A stretch of DNA of 64,000 bases from Siphlonurus alternatus (taxonomy: Eukaryota; Arthropoda; Insecta; Ephemeroptera; Siphlonuridae). The notes beneath the pieces are model-generated. The model did no database searches. It worked only from the letters and a program-made list of their open reading frames with translations, and was not told the DNA's origin. A program made the translations under genes and the position numbers. The DNA is taken from assembly GCA_949825025.1 (NCBI GenBank), contig OX463778.1, forward strand, positions 37,587,194-37,651,193, read 5' to 3'. Numbering within the stretch: the first letter of the stretch is position 1; every line of letters starts with the position of its first letter. Shown here in pieces: positions 22,708-37,213 of the stretch.

Positions 22708-22830
22708 CGAGCTATAGCCGGCCCAAGTCAAGTAACGATAGGTGGGCCACTTTGACCTTTGTGACCACAAATATGGCCGCGGTGCGCAACGTACGCCTGT
22801 CTGACACCATAATAATAAATAGACCTCTTT
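22707..22830. promoter_or_regulatory. Island with nuclear-receptor, Runt and YY1-like motifs
   Basis: Directly after the TA repeat come CTTTGACCTTTGTGACC (nuclear-receptor or TCF-like), GACCACAAAT (Runt-type ACCACA), AATATGGCCGCGG (Pho/YY1-type ATGGC) and GTGCGCAACGTACGC. The density is high for 90 bp. Regulatory function is inferred. Confidence 0.3.
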
Positions 22831-24520
22831 AAACTGTTAATGGTTATACGCTTATTATTTACATAGCCTCCTATAGAGCGCTGGAGAGAAAGAGAGAAAA
22901 AAAAAAGGTATCTGAGAGAGGAACAAAAAAACACATTGTTTTTGAAAACTCGTTGTAAACATACACAAGCTAGTATTTAATATACTTGAAGATATGTACA
23001 CAATAATGTTGTTACCAATTAATAATCTTAATTGTGAATAATTAATCTGCATGATAATATTGACGTTTAAATTGAAATTAATTTACTATTAGCATTGTTA
23101 TTATAACTAGAAGTACAGTCATAATTTGAATAATTATTATACAGCTTTAAATTATATACTATACTAAAGTCTCTATATAATATAATGATATAATATTGCA
23201 AATTAACATTAATTGCATGCTTGTTTTATTACTTTGTTGTATATTTACTGACAATTAGTGGCTATATAAAACGTGACCTGATTTATATTCAAATCACTTA
23301 GCTGCATATGTGCCATGTGAACTAACTTTTGTTTTAAAACTATTAAATAATGACTCAATTAATATAATATATTATTGTATAAAATATTTATAATAAAAAA
23401 AATTTGTTTCATAATATTTTATTACTTGTTTTTAAAAAACTCAAATGTGAAAGAACAACAAAATTCTTTATAACAAGTTCACTCATAATAACAATTCATT
23501 TAAATGTGAATTGAAATTAACATTACATTACAAATTACAATTTTGCGTCATTATAAATGAGAATTTAATTATCGACACCTATATAATTATACTGAATAGC
23601 TAAATAATAATTAGGAACCGTTTTAGGATTTTAGCGAGTTAGAATTTAAGCTTATGAAGCTTATAAATGCATATATTATATAATTACAATAAATATATGT
23701 TATAATTATAATATTATAATAATACAAAGAATTTGCTTTAAATGAAATGGAACCATTGATTTTCTTGAGTTTCGCCTATTCATCTAATCAATTGATTTTT
23801 TAGCAAGATTTATAGCTATAGGATATAATATCATTCAAATACACATGATAATGTACAATAAATATGAGCTCATCCCTGCACTTCCTAGCCAGTGTTTAAT
23901 TAAAGTCCTGTTCTGTGTCCGCAGCATGGGACATAATCAGAAAGGTTTTTCGATTCTATATGAGGGGGTCGCTTTGTCTTTGTATCACTTCTGCATGGAC
24001 AAATTTGGGGGGCCCGGAATATTTTCCCTCGCCAATATTGTTATTAAAAACAGACGCTACAGCTGAAGGAAATTTTCTATGCAGATCGATAGTAAATTAC
24101 CCCCTAAGCCCATTTGACTCTGAATAAAATTAAAACAATAAATTTTATTTTATCGTTGGCTTTGGGTCTTGTGCCAGACTCACGCAGTGATGGTTGTAAA
24201 TATAATTGTCGTTCACTGATTGATTATATTCATCCAATGAAGATTAAGATTTTAAGATATTAAGATTAATATTAATATCCAATTTTAAGATTTTAAGTTT
24301 GTAATAAGATCTTAAAATTGTAACACTTGAATTGGATGATCAAAAGATAAATTTAAATAAAAAATTAATTTTAACTCGCATGAAAAATTTCAAAATAATT
24401 AAATTTTATAACTATATTATTTTTAATGACTTTGTAATTATTATTTAATACAATGTAATGAAAAATAATTATTTATATAAAAATATATCTCATTTTCACT
24501 ATTAAGATGAAGAATAATAA
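22831..24520. other. AT-rich noncoding stretch
   Basis: AT-rich sequence. A more balanced patch at 23880-24130 follows TTCTGTGTCCGCAG (acceptor-like, ending 23924) and stays open in two frames, but no donor or recognisable protein supports an exon. Confidence 0.45.
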
Positions 24521-24529
24521 TTATTTCAC

Positions 24530-24880
24530 AACAGCCACCACAAGACGGTTTTGTGTGAGATGCAGCAGACTCTACTCTTAGTGACAAAGCATGCTGGGCT
24601 GGCTTAAAGTTGGGGACACAAACGCCTCATTGTATTTCCTCGGCCAGCTTTGTAATGGATTCTAATTGGATGTTGCTCGCCTTCCTTCGCTGTCAGTGAC
24701 ACTCGCTGACTTGAGCGGGGGACTCAAGGCAAGCATTGTCCGGCAACCACAGCCGCTGAGCCCGACAAAACCTCCTCGCCAATTTCCCCACATTTTGCCT
24801 CCTCCTTGTCCATTCACAGCCGGACAACTGCGTGTAAAATGCTGCCAAAATCTTTTAGTTGCGTGACACAATAAAATTGT
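24530..24880. promoter_or_regulatory. Balanced-composition island, possible enhancer
   Basis: About 340 bp of near-even composition in AT-rich flanks. It includes TTTGTAATGGATTCTAATTGG (two ATTA-type homeodomain cores), GCTGTCAGTGACACTCGCTGA (paired TGTCA/TGACA Meis-like motifs) and CTTGAGCGGGGG. Overlapping frames of 66 and 69 codons on opposite strands have no recognisable features. I favour a noncoding regulatory element. Confidence 0.3.
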
Positions 24881-26690
24881 CTTCGAGCTTTAACTTTGTC
24901 AAACATTTATTTTATTTTTATACAGAAAAGGAGGAAAATATAATAATATAAGCATTATTATTCATGCTTTCTGAATTCTGTATATATTATAGTAAGAAAA
25001 AATACTTCAATGGAATATTATACATGTAAATAAAAAAAAATAATATAAGAATTTCATTCATATTCATTTTAATACTCATTAAAATTATGTTGTTTATTTT
25101 TTTTAAGAAAGTAGTATAAATTGTGAAGAAATGAAACACAAATAATTGCTAAAAAGCTGTTCCAATGTATAATAGCGTCACATGAATACTATTATAAGTA
25201 TATTATATATAACTGAAATAAATTTACTTGCCATGTAAATAATTTAGCTTATAGGCACTTTTAGAATGGTTGAAAAATTTTGTATTTTTTCGTATTTTTT
25301 TTTATACTTAGAAGTAATTTGTAAAAAAAAAATCATTATGAGTTAAAGAAAACGTGGGAATTTTAAAGTTAAACAAAATTAAGTAATAATTTTTGTTTTA
25401 TTTAAATTTACATTATTATTATATATAAATCTTCTTTAAATTAATGTAAAATTAAGTAACATAACATAATAAAAAAATTCTCCCAGTATAATCAAAATAG
25501 CTCAAATCTCACCACAATTTTATATATAATAATAATACCATCATGGGAGTCGAAAAGATCATTAAGGAAGGCAAAAGGTATATACTTCTAAAAACCAAGG
25601 CTAAATTTTTAGAGCTTGATTTTCAATGACTTTCAACCGGAACACACTTCTCCTTTCCTTACTTTTTATTTATTTTATTTTTCCCGCTCATATTTTTTTT
25701 TTAATTCATTTCGAAGCCTAATGACTGTAGGTTTTTATATGGACTTGGTAACGGCGTGACAATGTAGAGATGTTGCTGCTTATTGTTGTGGTGGCGGGGA
25801 GGGAGGGGGAGGAGAAATCACTCTCACACAACAAAGCTAGCCGCGTAAACACCGAAACTCATGGCACAATCTTACAACGAGCAATAAGAAAAGATGAACA
25901 AAAAGAGATGATACGGGAGCAAATGCGTTTTGATGTGGAACACCCACGTAGATATGTATGTATACCTAAGGAAAGTTCGGCCTAAATTTTAATGCGAGAT
26001 GCGGCACGGATTGTAAAGTAAAATTAACTTCCATGCATTAAAAATATGTTAAAAGTAAATAAAAAAAAAACTTGTATGTATACCTGAGAAAAATAAAGCA
26101 TGATATGGTGAATAATTTAAGTTAATTTATAAAAATGTGGACTCCCAAGGAGGAAAAAATAGAAGAGAAATCAACCAAGAAATATAGAAAAAAAAAAAAA
26201 GTTTTATTTTTTGAAAGTATTTTGTCACATACAGCTACAACAAACGTTTCAATAATATAGAGTATATCGCATATTCATGCACAAAAGATGACAAAATTCG
26301 ACATATTTGCATAGATACCGTCTCCCCCTTTATAAAACTTAAAACATGATACAGATGTGTTTCTAGATATTACAAAATAATAGCTCTGAAAAAAATTCTC
26401 AATAAAAAAGGGAGACTAAATTTCAACAAGAAATTTACCATGCACAACATAAAAATATTAAACAAAACCATAAACTTTTAATTTTTTTTTCTTATTTTAA
26501 AAGATTGAAAATTGTAATTAAACATTGACTTTAAAGAACACATTATTTAGCTCCTCAAAGGTTCTATATAATATTGAAACATTAAATATGTACGTCATTA
26601 ATTTTAAATATGCTAATGATAAATGTTTTTTTTATTTTATAAATATTAATTTATGCATTCACATTTACATATAAATTAGTGTTATGTTTT
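24881..26690. other. AT-rich noncoding stretch with one complex patch
   Basis: Mostly AT-rich. A patch at 25735-25980 contains GGTAACGGCGTGAC and GTGGTGGCGGGGAGGGAGGG, with a 71-codon frame (25770-25985) of no recognisable family. No gene is supported. Confidence 0.4.
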
Positions 26691-26712
26691 CAAGGACATT
26701 CGTACCAAAATT

Positions 26713-26765
26713 CACCTGTGCATATATAGTGATCACGTTTGCATACAGGTGATCACCTGAACATG
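26713..26765. promoter_or_regulatory. Paired Snail/ZEB-type E-boxes
   Basis: CAGGTGATCACCTG (26746-26759) is a perfect 14-bp palindrome holding two inverted CAGGTG boxes. A third CACCTG lies at 26713. CAGGTG is the preferred site of Snail/ZEB repressors and some bHLH activators. AGGTGATCACCT also occurs as AGGTGATCACCT at 38942. Confidence 0.4.
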
Positions 26766-28198
<1,433 letters not shown>

Positions 28199-28229
28199 TC
28201 TATATAAAATCCTATATCAAAATTTACAA

Positions 28230-28640
28230 CTTGTCTTGGATTTCGCGTGGGCGTGGCTGTACAATCAAACAGCTGAGCTCACGCACCTAAGGCTGATAAG
28301 CCTCTTTTAAGACTCCTCACGCTATAGTTTGGTCAACATAGGAGCGGCCGCTATATTATACCCTATATATGCATGGTATATATTTACTATATGAAGCATT
28401 GCAGCAGCGTTTCATATACTTGTAATTACACCAGTCTACGCAAAGCATTAATCTCCGTACGCCTCCTCCTTGTTCGCATGCATGCTTGAACAAATGGAGT
28501 GGTGTGATGGTGCAAGTCAACAACTGGCTATAAATCTGTTATAATGTCATTTAGTAACAACGGCATCAAGATTGCTCTGATGTGATTCATATTATAGTCT
28601 ATAATATAAGTTGAGGAGTCACGCGGCCATCTGAGAATTA
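28230..28640. promoter_or_regulatory. Island with exact EGR/Zif268 site
   Basis: GCGTGGGCG at 28245-28253 is the exact consensus of EGR-type zinc fingers and overlaps GGGCGTGGC, a KLF/Sp-type box. Nearby are CAGCTGAGCTC and AGGCTGATAAGCCT, an inverted repeat around GATAAG. GAGCGGCCGCTATA lies near 28343. Composition returns to AT-rich after about 28640. Confidence 0.35.
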
Positions 28641-29930
28641 AATGTATATTCAAGTTGACAAAATTTTAACGAAAATTATCTAAAAAAAAAAAGCTTTTTG
28701 AGGTATTATATTATATTTATTTAGCATGTTTTATACATTCTGTCGTTTAATACAATAAAACATAATTTAGTAAAAAAACAAACAAATACTAATAATTATG
28801 TAATGGATTTTTTATGTTATATATAATCTGCAATTAAATAATTAATTTTTTCATAAACTATAAGTTTTATACACAGATATATTTTTAGATTTAATGTAGA
28901 GAGGATATACAGTATTGTATTACAGAATGAGGAAATCAGTATTTTAAAATTAAAAAATAATAATAATAATAAAAATAAAATTGTAGGTTTACATTAAATC
29001 ATATGCATGACAATAATATAAATTTTATTTAATATTTAGTCATGTTCAATTTACTTAATAATTTTATATATATATAGTACCAAGAATTATATTATATAAA
29101 GCAACTATGTATGCATGTACATAATTAATTATTATATTATATATATAAATCAAAATAATTAATTTCTTTGCATAGTGTGTAAATTTATAAATAAACATAA
29201 ATAATTTCAAATGTTTAACAGAATATTAATTTTTCCATACCTCGATCCTTAAAAAAGCAAATCTCGTGATAAGATATCCTTCATTTTTTTTTTAATGAAT
29301 GATGAGATGAGAAATTATTTGATGATATTGTTCTGATTATTATATATAAAAAATATAAATGACATCATATGCATTCATTTTCAATTATAAGGAATGTTTT
29401 TAAACTTTCCACCTTGCAATGCACATGCAGTTATAGAGGCTGAATGCACTTTCTTTACTGCTTGTCTAACTGCAGCTGAAAGCAAGTGTTCAATGAAACA
29501 GATTTATTGTTTTCACTTGCATCACACCTCACGATACTATACATAAATGTAAACATCATACGCAGAGATTAATGTTTCAGGATGTACTTGCTGCATGCTT
29601 ATAGTATTATATGTAAGACAACAGATTAATAATTTATATTAAAATATATTATTTATTGAATTAAAAATTTAAATTATTATAATAACTAAAATTATAATAT
29701 GATGCATCTTATTTATTTAAATTGTTTGTATTTCATAGATTATGATGTCAAAACTATAGAGCTATCAAATGAAAAGTCGGTGAAGGAACAAAGAAAAACA
29801 GTGTAATTGACTATCATGACATTTAAAACAAAGAGGTAGTACATGAAGACATTACAATAGAGTATATAAATATTATTGTTATATCAGAAAGTCATGCTGG
29901 TCGTGTAACTAAATTGTGAGTGACATGTCC
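28641..29930. other. AT-rich noncoding stretch
   Basis: AT-rich interval with no supported feature apart from short A/T runs. Confidence 0.5.
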
Positions 29931-30290
29931 TTGTTTGTGAGGTCATATGACCTGTTGGAGAACATGGTCCTTTAATAGTCCTACCTTTTGATTTATCGTC
30001 CTTGGGTACTAGAGTAAGGAGTGGCCACGCACGTCCTTGCCGTGTCTTCTTCCCCCGTGTCACGCGTGGTGCTCCCTATATGATGCGGTGCTCTTGGGCC
30101 AGGGAAGCAAAGATGCAGGTGGGCGCATAAACAAGCCGGCGGATGTGGCCCATTATCGGCCGGGGCACCAGCCACTACTATAGTTATAGTATTAGCTTGG
30201 TATCACGCATCATGTGAACACGCCAAGTCGCGGTCACAGCTTGCCCATATGTGTGGGTGACGATAAGAGTGAATTCTTGTAAGTGTTGAC
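29930..30290. promoter_or_regulatory. CpG-rich island
   Basis: About 300 bp are GC-rich with frequent CpG (GTGTCACGCGTGGTG, AAGCCGGCGGATG, TTATCGGCCGGGGC). A forkhead-type ATAAACAAG is at about 30127. A 60-codon minus-strand frame (29993-30175) has no recognisable features. It could be an unmethylated promoter or enhancer. No TATA box or initiator is clearly placed. Confidence 0.3.
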
Positions 30291-30444
30291 CACATAACTC
30301 TCATGGGACAACAGACAAGAAAAAATTGGGAAATTATAAAATTTAAAACAAAAATGCATTAGAAACGGACATAGTTTTATGTTTTATAATAAATATAGAT
30401 TTAGGTTTGAGATATTGCTATAATATAGAACTTTAAATTCGTGT

Positions 30445-30452
30445 ATATATTA

Positions 30453-30545
<93 letters not shown>
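30445..30545. repeat. (TA)n microsatellite, about 100 bp
   Basis: Nearly uninterrupted AT dinucleotides after a short imperfect start. Confidence 0.97.
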
Positions 30546-30547
<2 letters not shown>

Positions 30548-31000
30548 GTCATATCCTTTTATATAGAACAGGAAAGAAACTTCTTTTTAAAAAAAAATAT
30601 ATAAAAAATATTCATTAAAACAATGAAATAATAATTTTATTGCTACACTGAATACTGAAATTCTACATGAAAATCAACTCAATAACTGGAATTTTTAGTT
30701 GTAAAATATAAACAAATAAATTAAAGTTTTATACAGGTATATTTGCACATTTATTTATTAACAATTCAAAAGAGATATATAGAAAATAAAATAATTATGA
30801 TTAGTGCAATGGTAATAATCAATTTTAGTATTTAAAATATAATTAAGTCGAACTTGAAATACAATTAAGCTATAAAAGGTAACTTTAATTTATTTATATC
30901 ATTAGATAAACATCATTAACAAATTAAAACATAATTTAAAAGTGATCAAAATGAAACTCTATATCCCTAAAAGATGAAGAAGGTAGAACCTCATTTAATC
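30546..31000. other. AT-rich noncoding stretch
   Basis: AT-rich sequence with no supported feature. Confidence 0.5.
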
Positions 31001-31225
31001 CATTGCCAAGCTGTGGGTTTCTCGATTCTCTTATAACAACATCATGCAGGTATATTATATTGAAAGGTCTCGCAATACGTCATCATGTCGTAAGGCTTAA
31101 CGACGTTGACACGTAAGCCTGGCTACTTAGGCAGCAAGGCCTACATGTCGTACGTCGCTCCATAAACATCCGAGGCGACTTGAGGAGGGGCGGGGAGCAG
31201 ACAAAAACAAACACATTGATCATCA
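31000..31225. promoter_or_regulatory. Complex noncoding island
   Basis: Contains AATACGTCATCATGTCG, CGACGTTGACACG, GGCGACTTGAGGAGGGGCGG and forkhead-like ATAAACATCC and AAACAAACA. Composition and motif mix suggest an enhancer. No frame is of interest. Confidence 0.25.
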
Positions 31226-33237
31226 CCAGATTATGTGAGTACTAACAAACTTATAATTTTGTTGACAATTTTGCTGTCATCGCTTTATATATTGATATCT
31301 TAATAATATACTTCTTCAATTTTAATGTAAGTTTTAAGAACATGATATATATTATTTACTAATTTATATTGAAAATTATATGATAAAATAATTTCAGATT
31401 TAAGATATATGAGCACCAAAAAAAAAGTATTTTGATATATATTAAATTATATGTATATATATATTTTTTTTTAATTAATGATTTTTGTTTGGAGTTGGCA
31501 GTTAACTTGATTCGAGTTTACAATTGCGTTAATGTTTTGTATCCACATGCATTTATTTTTTATCTGCATATGCTGTCGTTGTGACGACTCTATCAGAATA
31601 TGTACATAAAGAACAATGTATAAAATTATAATTTTAACTGTACATACTGTATTACAAAATTTAATGTACGATATATACTACACTGTATGAACTGTATTTG
31701 TATGTAAGACATTTATATTTCTTCACGGAGATTCTAGTTAAATAATTAAAATCTTGATGCAGTTTTACATATGATGATAATCTGCATATTATTTGATTGA
31801 ATTATAGTAAAAATATATTTTTGAACTTTAAAAGTAAATCTTCTCAGAAATAAAAATAATAACTCCATCTTTCTCATTAAAGATGCCTGCCACGAATAAT
31901 AAAAAATTATTATATGAATACCTGAGTTAAATTAAAATGGTTACGTTTCTAAGACGCTCTCTGCACATTTAATATTATATACTTGATGTACTAATGACGT
32001 TATATTAATGATGACATCAAAATACAGTTCAGCAGCAGCAAATAATGTGTAAGCTATAACTAGAAATTAAATCAAAAGACTACTACAGTAAAATTAATTT
32101 GATGCTCTTCTTAATTATTTAGTTAGACACAAGCATGAGATTCCTAATACTATCTTGGTCACAAGCCTGTGACAGCCATGATTTATATCAGACTTTAGAA
32201 ATTTCTGTTGAATTTTGGAAAATTATTATGTTTCCTGTGTTTTTCAAATTTGAATGTGATTCAAAATCTTAAAAATATTATACTTCCCAAGTATCCTGTA
32301 AGATAGGCATATATAAAGAGGGGATGAAATAAATATATAAGTTGAATTTGAGACGTGTACTTTATTATATTTTTTATTCTAAATAGTATACACTCCTCAC
32401 TTTCAATTAAAAAGAGGAAAGAGGTATATTTTTAAATCCTGCATGATACATGCAATTTTTTTCCCTGTGTCTTTAGGGATTGAATCTCACTGGTCAACAT
32501 ACAAATTTTAAAAGTGGTTATGTCAGACTAGTTTTTGAAAATTGCAAACCATAAGTGAATAAGTTTCAGAGCATTCTCAGAGTTTTAACTTTTTTATTCA
32601 ATTCCTTCTTATGAAAAAAAAAAAAAAAAGATCAGACTAAAATTCAAATTAATTATATCAGCAATTTAGTATACTTGAGTCCCCCTTAATGTATACTAAT
32701 AATATATAATTAACAACAACAAAATAACATAACTTACATGAAATTAACATACGTAAATTACACGTAGCTTTAGTATAATTATGTCATCTATATTTAAAAT
32801 GTCAATTCTAAAATACATTATTATATAATATATTTAAATATTATAAATATAGAAAAAAAATTGCAGTCCTTAATTTTACCTTTATTCAATGCATAGGTGA
32901 ATTTGGTTGTAAAGAGTAAAAAAGCACATCACCATTAATTATATTATATACATGGTATATATAACTTTGTTAATTTGAAAATTAATTAAAAATGGTCACA
33001 TTATTTTAGCAAAGGCTGTACAACACTTTGCAATTGCAATTTATATTCTATATAATTATTCACATGAAACATCTGCAAAAATTTATTTTTCAAGTATTTT
33101 TTTATATATGAAATGCTACTTGATAATATCATGTAATACTTTTACCTACACCATATAATATACCTTTAATTAACGGAAAAAATATGACATTAAAATACAT
33201 AAAATATAATTTTACTTACGAAAAATGAGTCAACAGA

Positions 33238-33276
<39 letters not shown>

Positions 33277-33520
33277 GGTCTGTCATAAATTTATCTTATA
33301 TTAAAAAAAGAGTATATATGTGAAAGGATTGAAAGGAATATGAGATATAATTTATAATACCATCGTAACTTTATTGTATATGAATATAACATTATTATGA
33401 TTTCTAGTTCTTATATCTTTATAGTAATATAAAGCTATATAGGTTTATATACAATATCTATATAAGTAGGGCTAATGCATCTAGTACTAATATATAAATC
33501 AGATCATGCTACACGACATA
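31226..33520. other. AT-rich noncoding stretch
   Basis: Long AT-rich interval including an A run at about 32616 and a (TA)n run at 33241-33273. I see no gene. Confidence 0.5.
33241..33273. repeat. (TA)n microsatellite, about 33 bp
   Basis: Short TA array followed by GACGGTCTGTC. Confidence 0.95.
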
Positions 33521-36500
33521 TAACACGATGACATCAGTGTAGGTTGATTGTATGATCGGTGCCAGCCAACATGGCAGGCTCAAGTCTTGAGGCCAGGAAG
33601 AAAATGCTATGAATAACCATGAATATGTAGAACTTGACGTTTCAAACGTGGCTGTACATTGACTTCATATAACATGACATTATAAAAATTGACAATGATT
33701 AAGTTGTGTAGTTTTTAACATAAATTTATATACCGTTCATGTCATATGAAGAGTTTTTTTTTTCTTATGGAAATATTTTATAATCTTGATGTAATTATTA
33801 AGATAATTTTTTTAAAATTAAAGTAACTTGACATAGAACGTGTAATTTTATACTCTGAAGTTGGCCCTCTTTATTAATAATTTATTAATTCATCCCATTT
33901 CATCAATATACTCATTGTCCTATATTTATAATATTCAATAAATTTTTGTTTTGTTTATATTTTTTGTTGATATTATGTTATACTTTATACAATCTGTCAC
34001 AATGCATGATTATACTCTGTATGGTAGTACGAGCATTAAAATTAGTTAGTATATATAAAAGTAAATTCAATACATTTTTTTTGTTATTATTATAATAACT
34101 ATATATGTATTATAGTGGTAAAAACCTATACACTGATATATAGTTGTTTGTTTTGCATATAATATAATCCATATATGTAATGATAGTCATTCAAATAATA
34201 ATTTTTTATTCACCAGAGGAAAAAATGTTACAATAAAAAGCATAAAATAAATTAACCACAATGATTTTAATTATTATTGGTTGTACTCTTTGATTTTTAT
34301 CATTCAGGTAATATAATTTTTAACGTAAAAAATGTTATAGTTCTATTTTACAATTAAAATTGCTTTGAAAATTGCATACAATTATTATATTATGCAAATG
34401 TAAAATACTTATTTAAAATAAATATAATTATACTTTTATTACAACAATACAATGTAAATAATTGAATTAATTTTAATAAAATATGTATAGCTGCAAAGAT
34501 TTAAAAGCCATTGAAAATAATTAAACAAGCACTAAAATTAAAAATATACATAAATAATAAATTATATTGATTGACGCATGCTTTGCAATATATTATAAAA
34601 TAGTCTTTAAATGCAACACAGTAAGCTTTATTGTTTAAAGTACTTATCCAATGTAGGCGTATGTAATAAAAAAGTACACACTAACTCGTTATTGTATATG
34701 AATACATACAACATTGAGATTAAGAAATAAATTTACATACATATAATATTCATTTCTTCATTTTTCAATTATAAAATATAATATAACAACACACACATAA
34801 CCCATCATCAGATTCACAGTAGCAATAATAACAATTTCACAACAAAGTAACTAGATAACAACAATAAATTATCATATACCATGTTTATGATTTCTATTTC
34901 ACTATATAGATTTTACGAATGTTCGGATTTAATCATAATGTTTTGTATGGTGTTGGTTTTTATCCTCGCGTCAGCCCCCTTCTTCAGCTCCTCGCCTGAC
35001 TCCTCATTAGCATATAGATAGCAGTGCTGCTGCCGCCCGCCACCTTACACTGTAAAAAAAAAAAAAATAAATAAATAAATAAATAAATAAAAAAGTAAAT
35101 ATAAAATTTGAATCATATTATTGAAATATAGTCTCATACGTTTTTATAAGAATAAAAGTTGAAGAATGAAAAAAATAATAATAACAATAATGTACTGTAT
35201 AGTGTATATACACTAATAACAGTGAAGTTGTGTACTTAATTCAGATTCCTTATATTGTCAATATAAGAGTCAAGGATTATCATGGGTATAGAATATAGAG
35301 ATACTGATGAATCGAGCTTATAATATATTATATTACACAATTATAGGCTGAGGCTATAATATTGATATGATATATAATTATTAAGAAATAACTATATAAT
35401 TATAATTGTTAATAATTGTCCTTTTGTTAAAAAAAAAACAATTAAAATTATACTATTATTTAATTGTACAACTTATGTACTAACTTCATGCAAATGTGGA
35501 TATAAATTCTATTTGTGGTCATTTAAACTTAAAATATATCATCCACTGTGAAGTTTATTAATTGAATTATGTCGAGTATAAAACTTAATTGAATGTCTAC
35601 ATTTTCAAAGGAACTATTTTGCTTTCACTTACTCATCTCACTTCACCATAATAGATGAAGCTTTTTATTTATTGGTTTAATTGTTTATTCTTAACCTCAC
35701 CCAATGATTTTAAAAAAAAAAGCTGGGGGGAAAAGAGTCAGCTTGTTTCAAAGTTACATAAAAATAAAAAAGTAAATTCCGAGGGATCAATCAATATCTT
35801 TGATCCACACCATTGCTTCACATTTTAATTGTTTCAAATAATATAATTAGATTCAATATTGTTTTCAAACCTCACATAGATTTGAAATTTGGTACAATAT
35901 TCAATTTTATTTAACATGCTGGGAGTTCCTATCGTCAAAATCCACCCCTAAAATGGAGTGCATGAAAGAGTGATTCTGCAAAAATTCACAACGCATGCAA
36001 TGCATGGCCCTGAATATTAATTTTTTTTTTAAACCCTTCATTTTATAATGTTTGCAATGCCAAATGTCAAATTTTCAAACGAAACTGCCTCCAATCGGTT
36101 TCTTTAAGGCTGATGAGTGTGATGACTATAATATATATATACGTGCGTCAATCAAGCATGCAGATCTCACTATATAATAAGACTATTATATAGCATAATT
36201 TTCTGCTGTGTATAATCACAATAATATTGGTGATTTACAATTACTTTTTAGTCACATAATTACATAAGAATCATTTTACTATAATGAAACAAGTATTCTT
36301 GATATAATATATAATATATCAAGAGACAGAAGAAGTTATATCACAACAAAGTTAAAATTACGCTTTATGTGACGTCATATAATATACACAACTCGACGCA
36401 TTTTAAGCTTAGCTGCATGTTATAAGGAGGGGTCTGATGTAATTAAAGTCTTAACAATTTTCATTTGTTTGTGAGATAAAATTAAGCAAAAGAAAACCAC

Positions 36501-36780
36501 TTTCTGACTTTTTCTTTTAGAAATTTAAAACGGGGAGGGGCGGAATTAAGGAAAAAGAAGAAGGAAAAAAAATATGCAAAAGCAAAAGATAAATTAAAGA
36601 GAAGAAAGAATAAAGGGAAATAATAATGAGTTATGTATTGTATAATTTGTTAGAGAATGCAAAAGAGATTTAATAATAATTTTAATCGCATAATCTTGCA
36701 AAGTCATATAATACGCCCGCATTCTTTGTATTTTCTCGAGTGTTGGCGTTTTATAGTAATTATTGTCGCATCCCACGTAT
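33521..36780. other. AT-rich noncoding stretch with small patches
   Basis: Mostly AT-rich. More complex patches occur at 33530-33670 and 34960-35060 (the latter has GCTGCTGCCGCCCGCCACC), with an (AAAT)n run at about 35066-35092. A perfect CRE TGACGTCA is at 36370. A TCTTGATATA hairpin lies at about 36298-36322. No gene is supported. Confidence 0.45.
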
Positions 36781-37213
36781 AATATTGACAATCCGTGGGA
36801 GGTGTGGCGCAGTGCGCTTGACCGGGTCTCGTCAGATCACCGAAGTCAAGCAACGCCGCGCGTGGTTAGTAGTTGGATGGGTGACCATTTTCAACAAAAA
36901 CCACGTTTCCCACCCAGGGGTAAAACGTTGCGCTTTTCCACTATGTGGTTCCCCTGGCTTTGGACCATTGCACTTCCGGTTCATTGACAAAAGCTGTAGC
37001 GTCCATCCTGGCTGAGGTTTCCACGTTTCCCTCAGCCGCAGGCAAATGCCGGGATGGATTTGCAAGGCCGTGGCCGCCCCCGTTCCAGAAGAGCCCGCGA
37101 AACGCTCAAGTTAGGGTTTCGGAAGGTTCGGTGTTTCAAAGTAGTATGTAATTAGTAAATAGAAGTACCCAATAGGGTTTGATTAAAATTTAAAAAAAAA
37201 ATATTGACAATCC
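36781..37213. repeat. 14-bp target-site duplication flanking the SINE
   Basis: AATATTGACAATCC occurs immediately before the 5S-like head (36781-36794) and immediately after the A tail (37200-37213), without mismatch. It defines the exact borders of the insertion. Confidence 0.92.
36795..37199 (+). mobile_element. 5S-rRNA-derived SINE (copy 1), intact insertion
   Basis: The 5' part closely matches eukaryotic 5S rRNA, including CAGATCACCGAAGTCAAGCA (internal A-box region) and GGTTAGTAGTTGGATGGGTG (C-box region, 36864-36883), the pol III type 1 promoter. A body of about 310 bp unrelated to 5S follows, then an A-rich tail ending in nine or ten As. It is flanked by a perfect 14-bp duplication AATATTGACAATCC at 36781-36794 and 37200-37213, the signature of LINE-driven insertion. 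The layout matches the SINE3 class. The perfect duplication implies a fairly young insertion. Confidence 0.92.

Noticed and set aside
36795..36890. Functional 5S rRNA gene
   Set aside because: The first 30 or so bases differ from 5S, the sequence departs after the C box, and there is an A tail with target-site duplication. It is a SINE.
36763..37151. Several 68-91-codon frames in the GC-richer segment
   Set aside because: They lie in the 5S-derived SINE, which is a noncoding pol III-type element.
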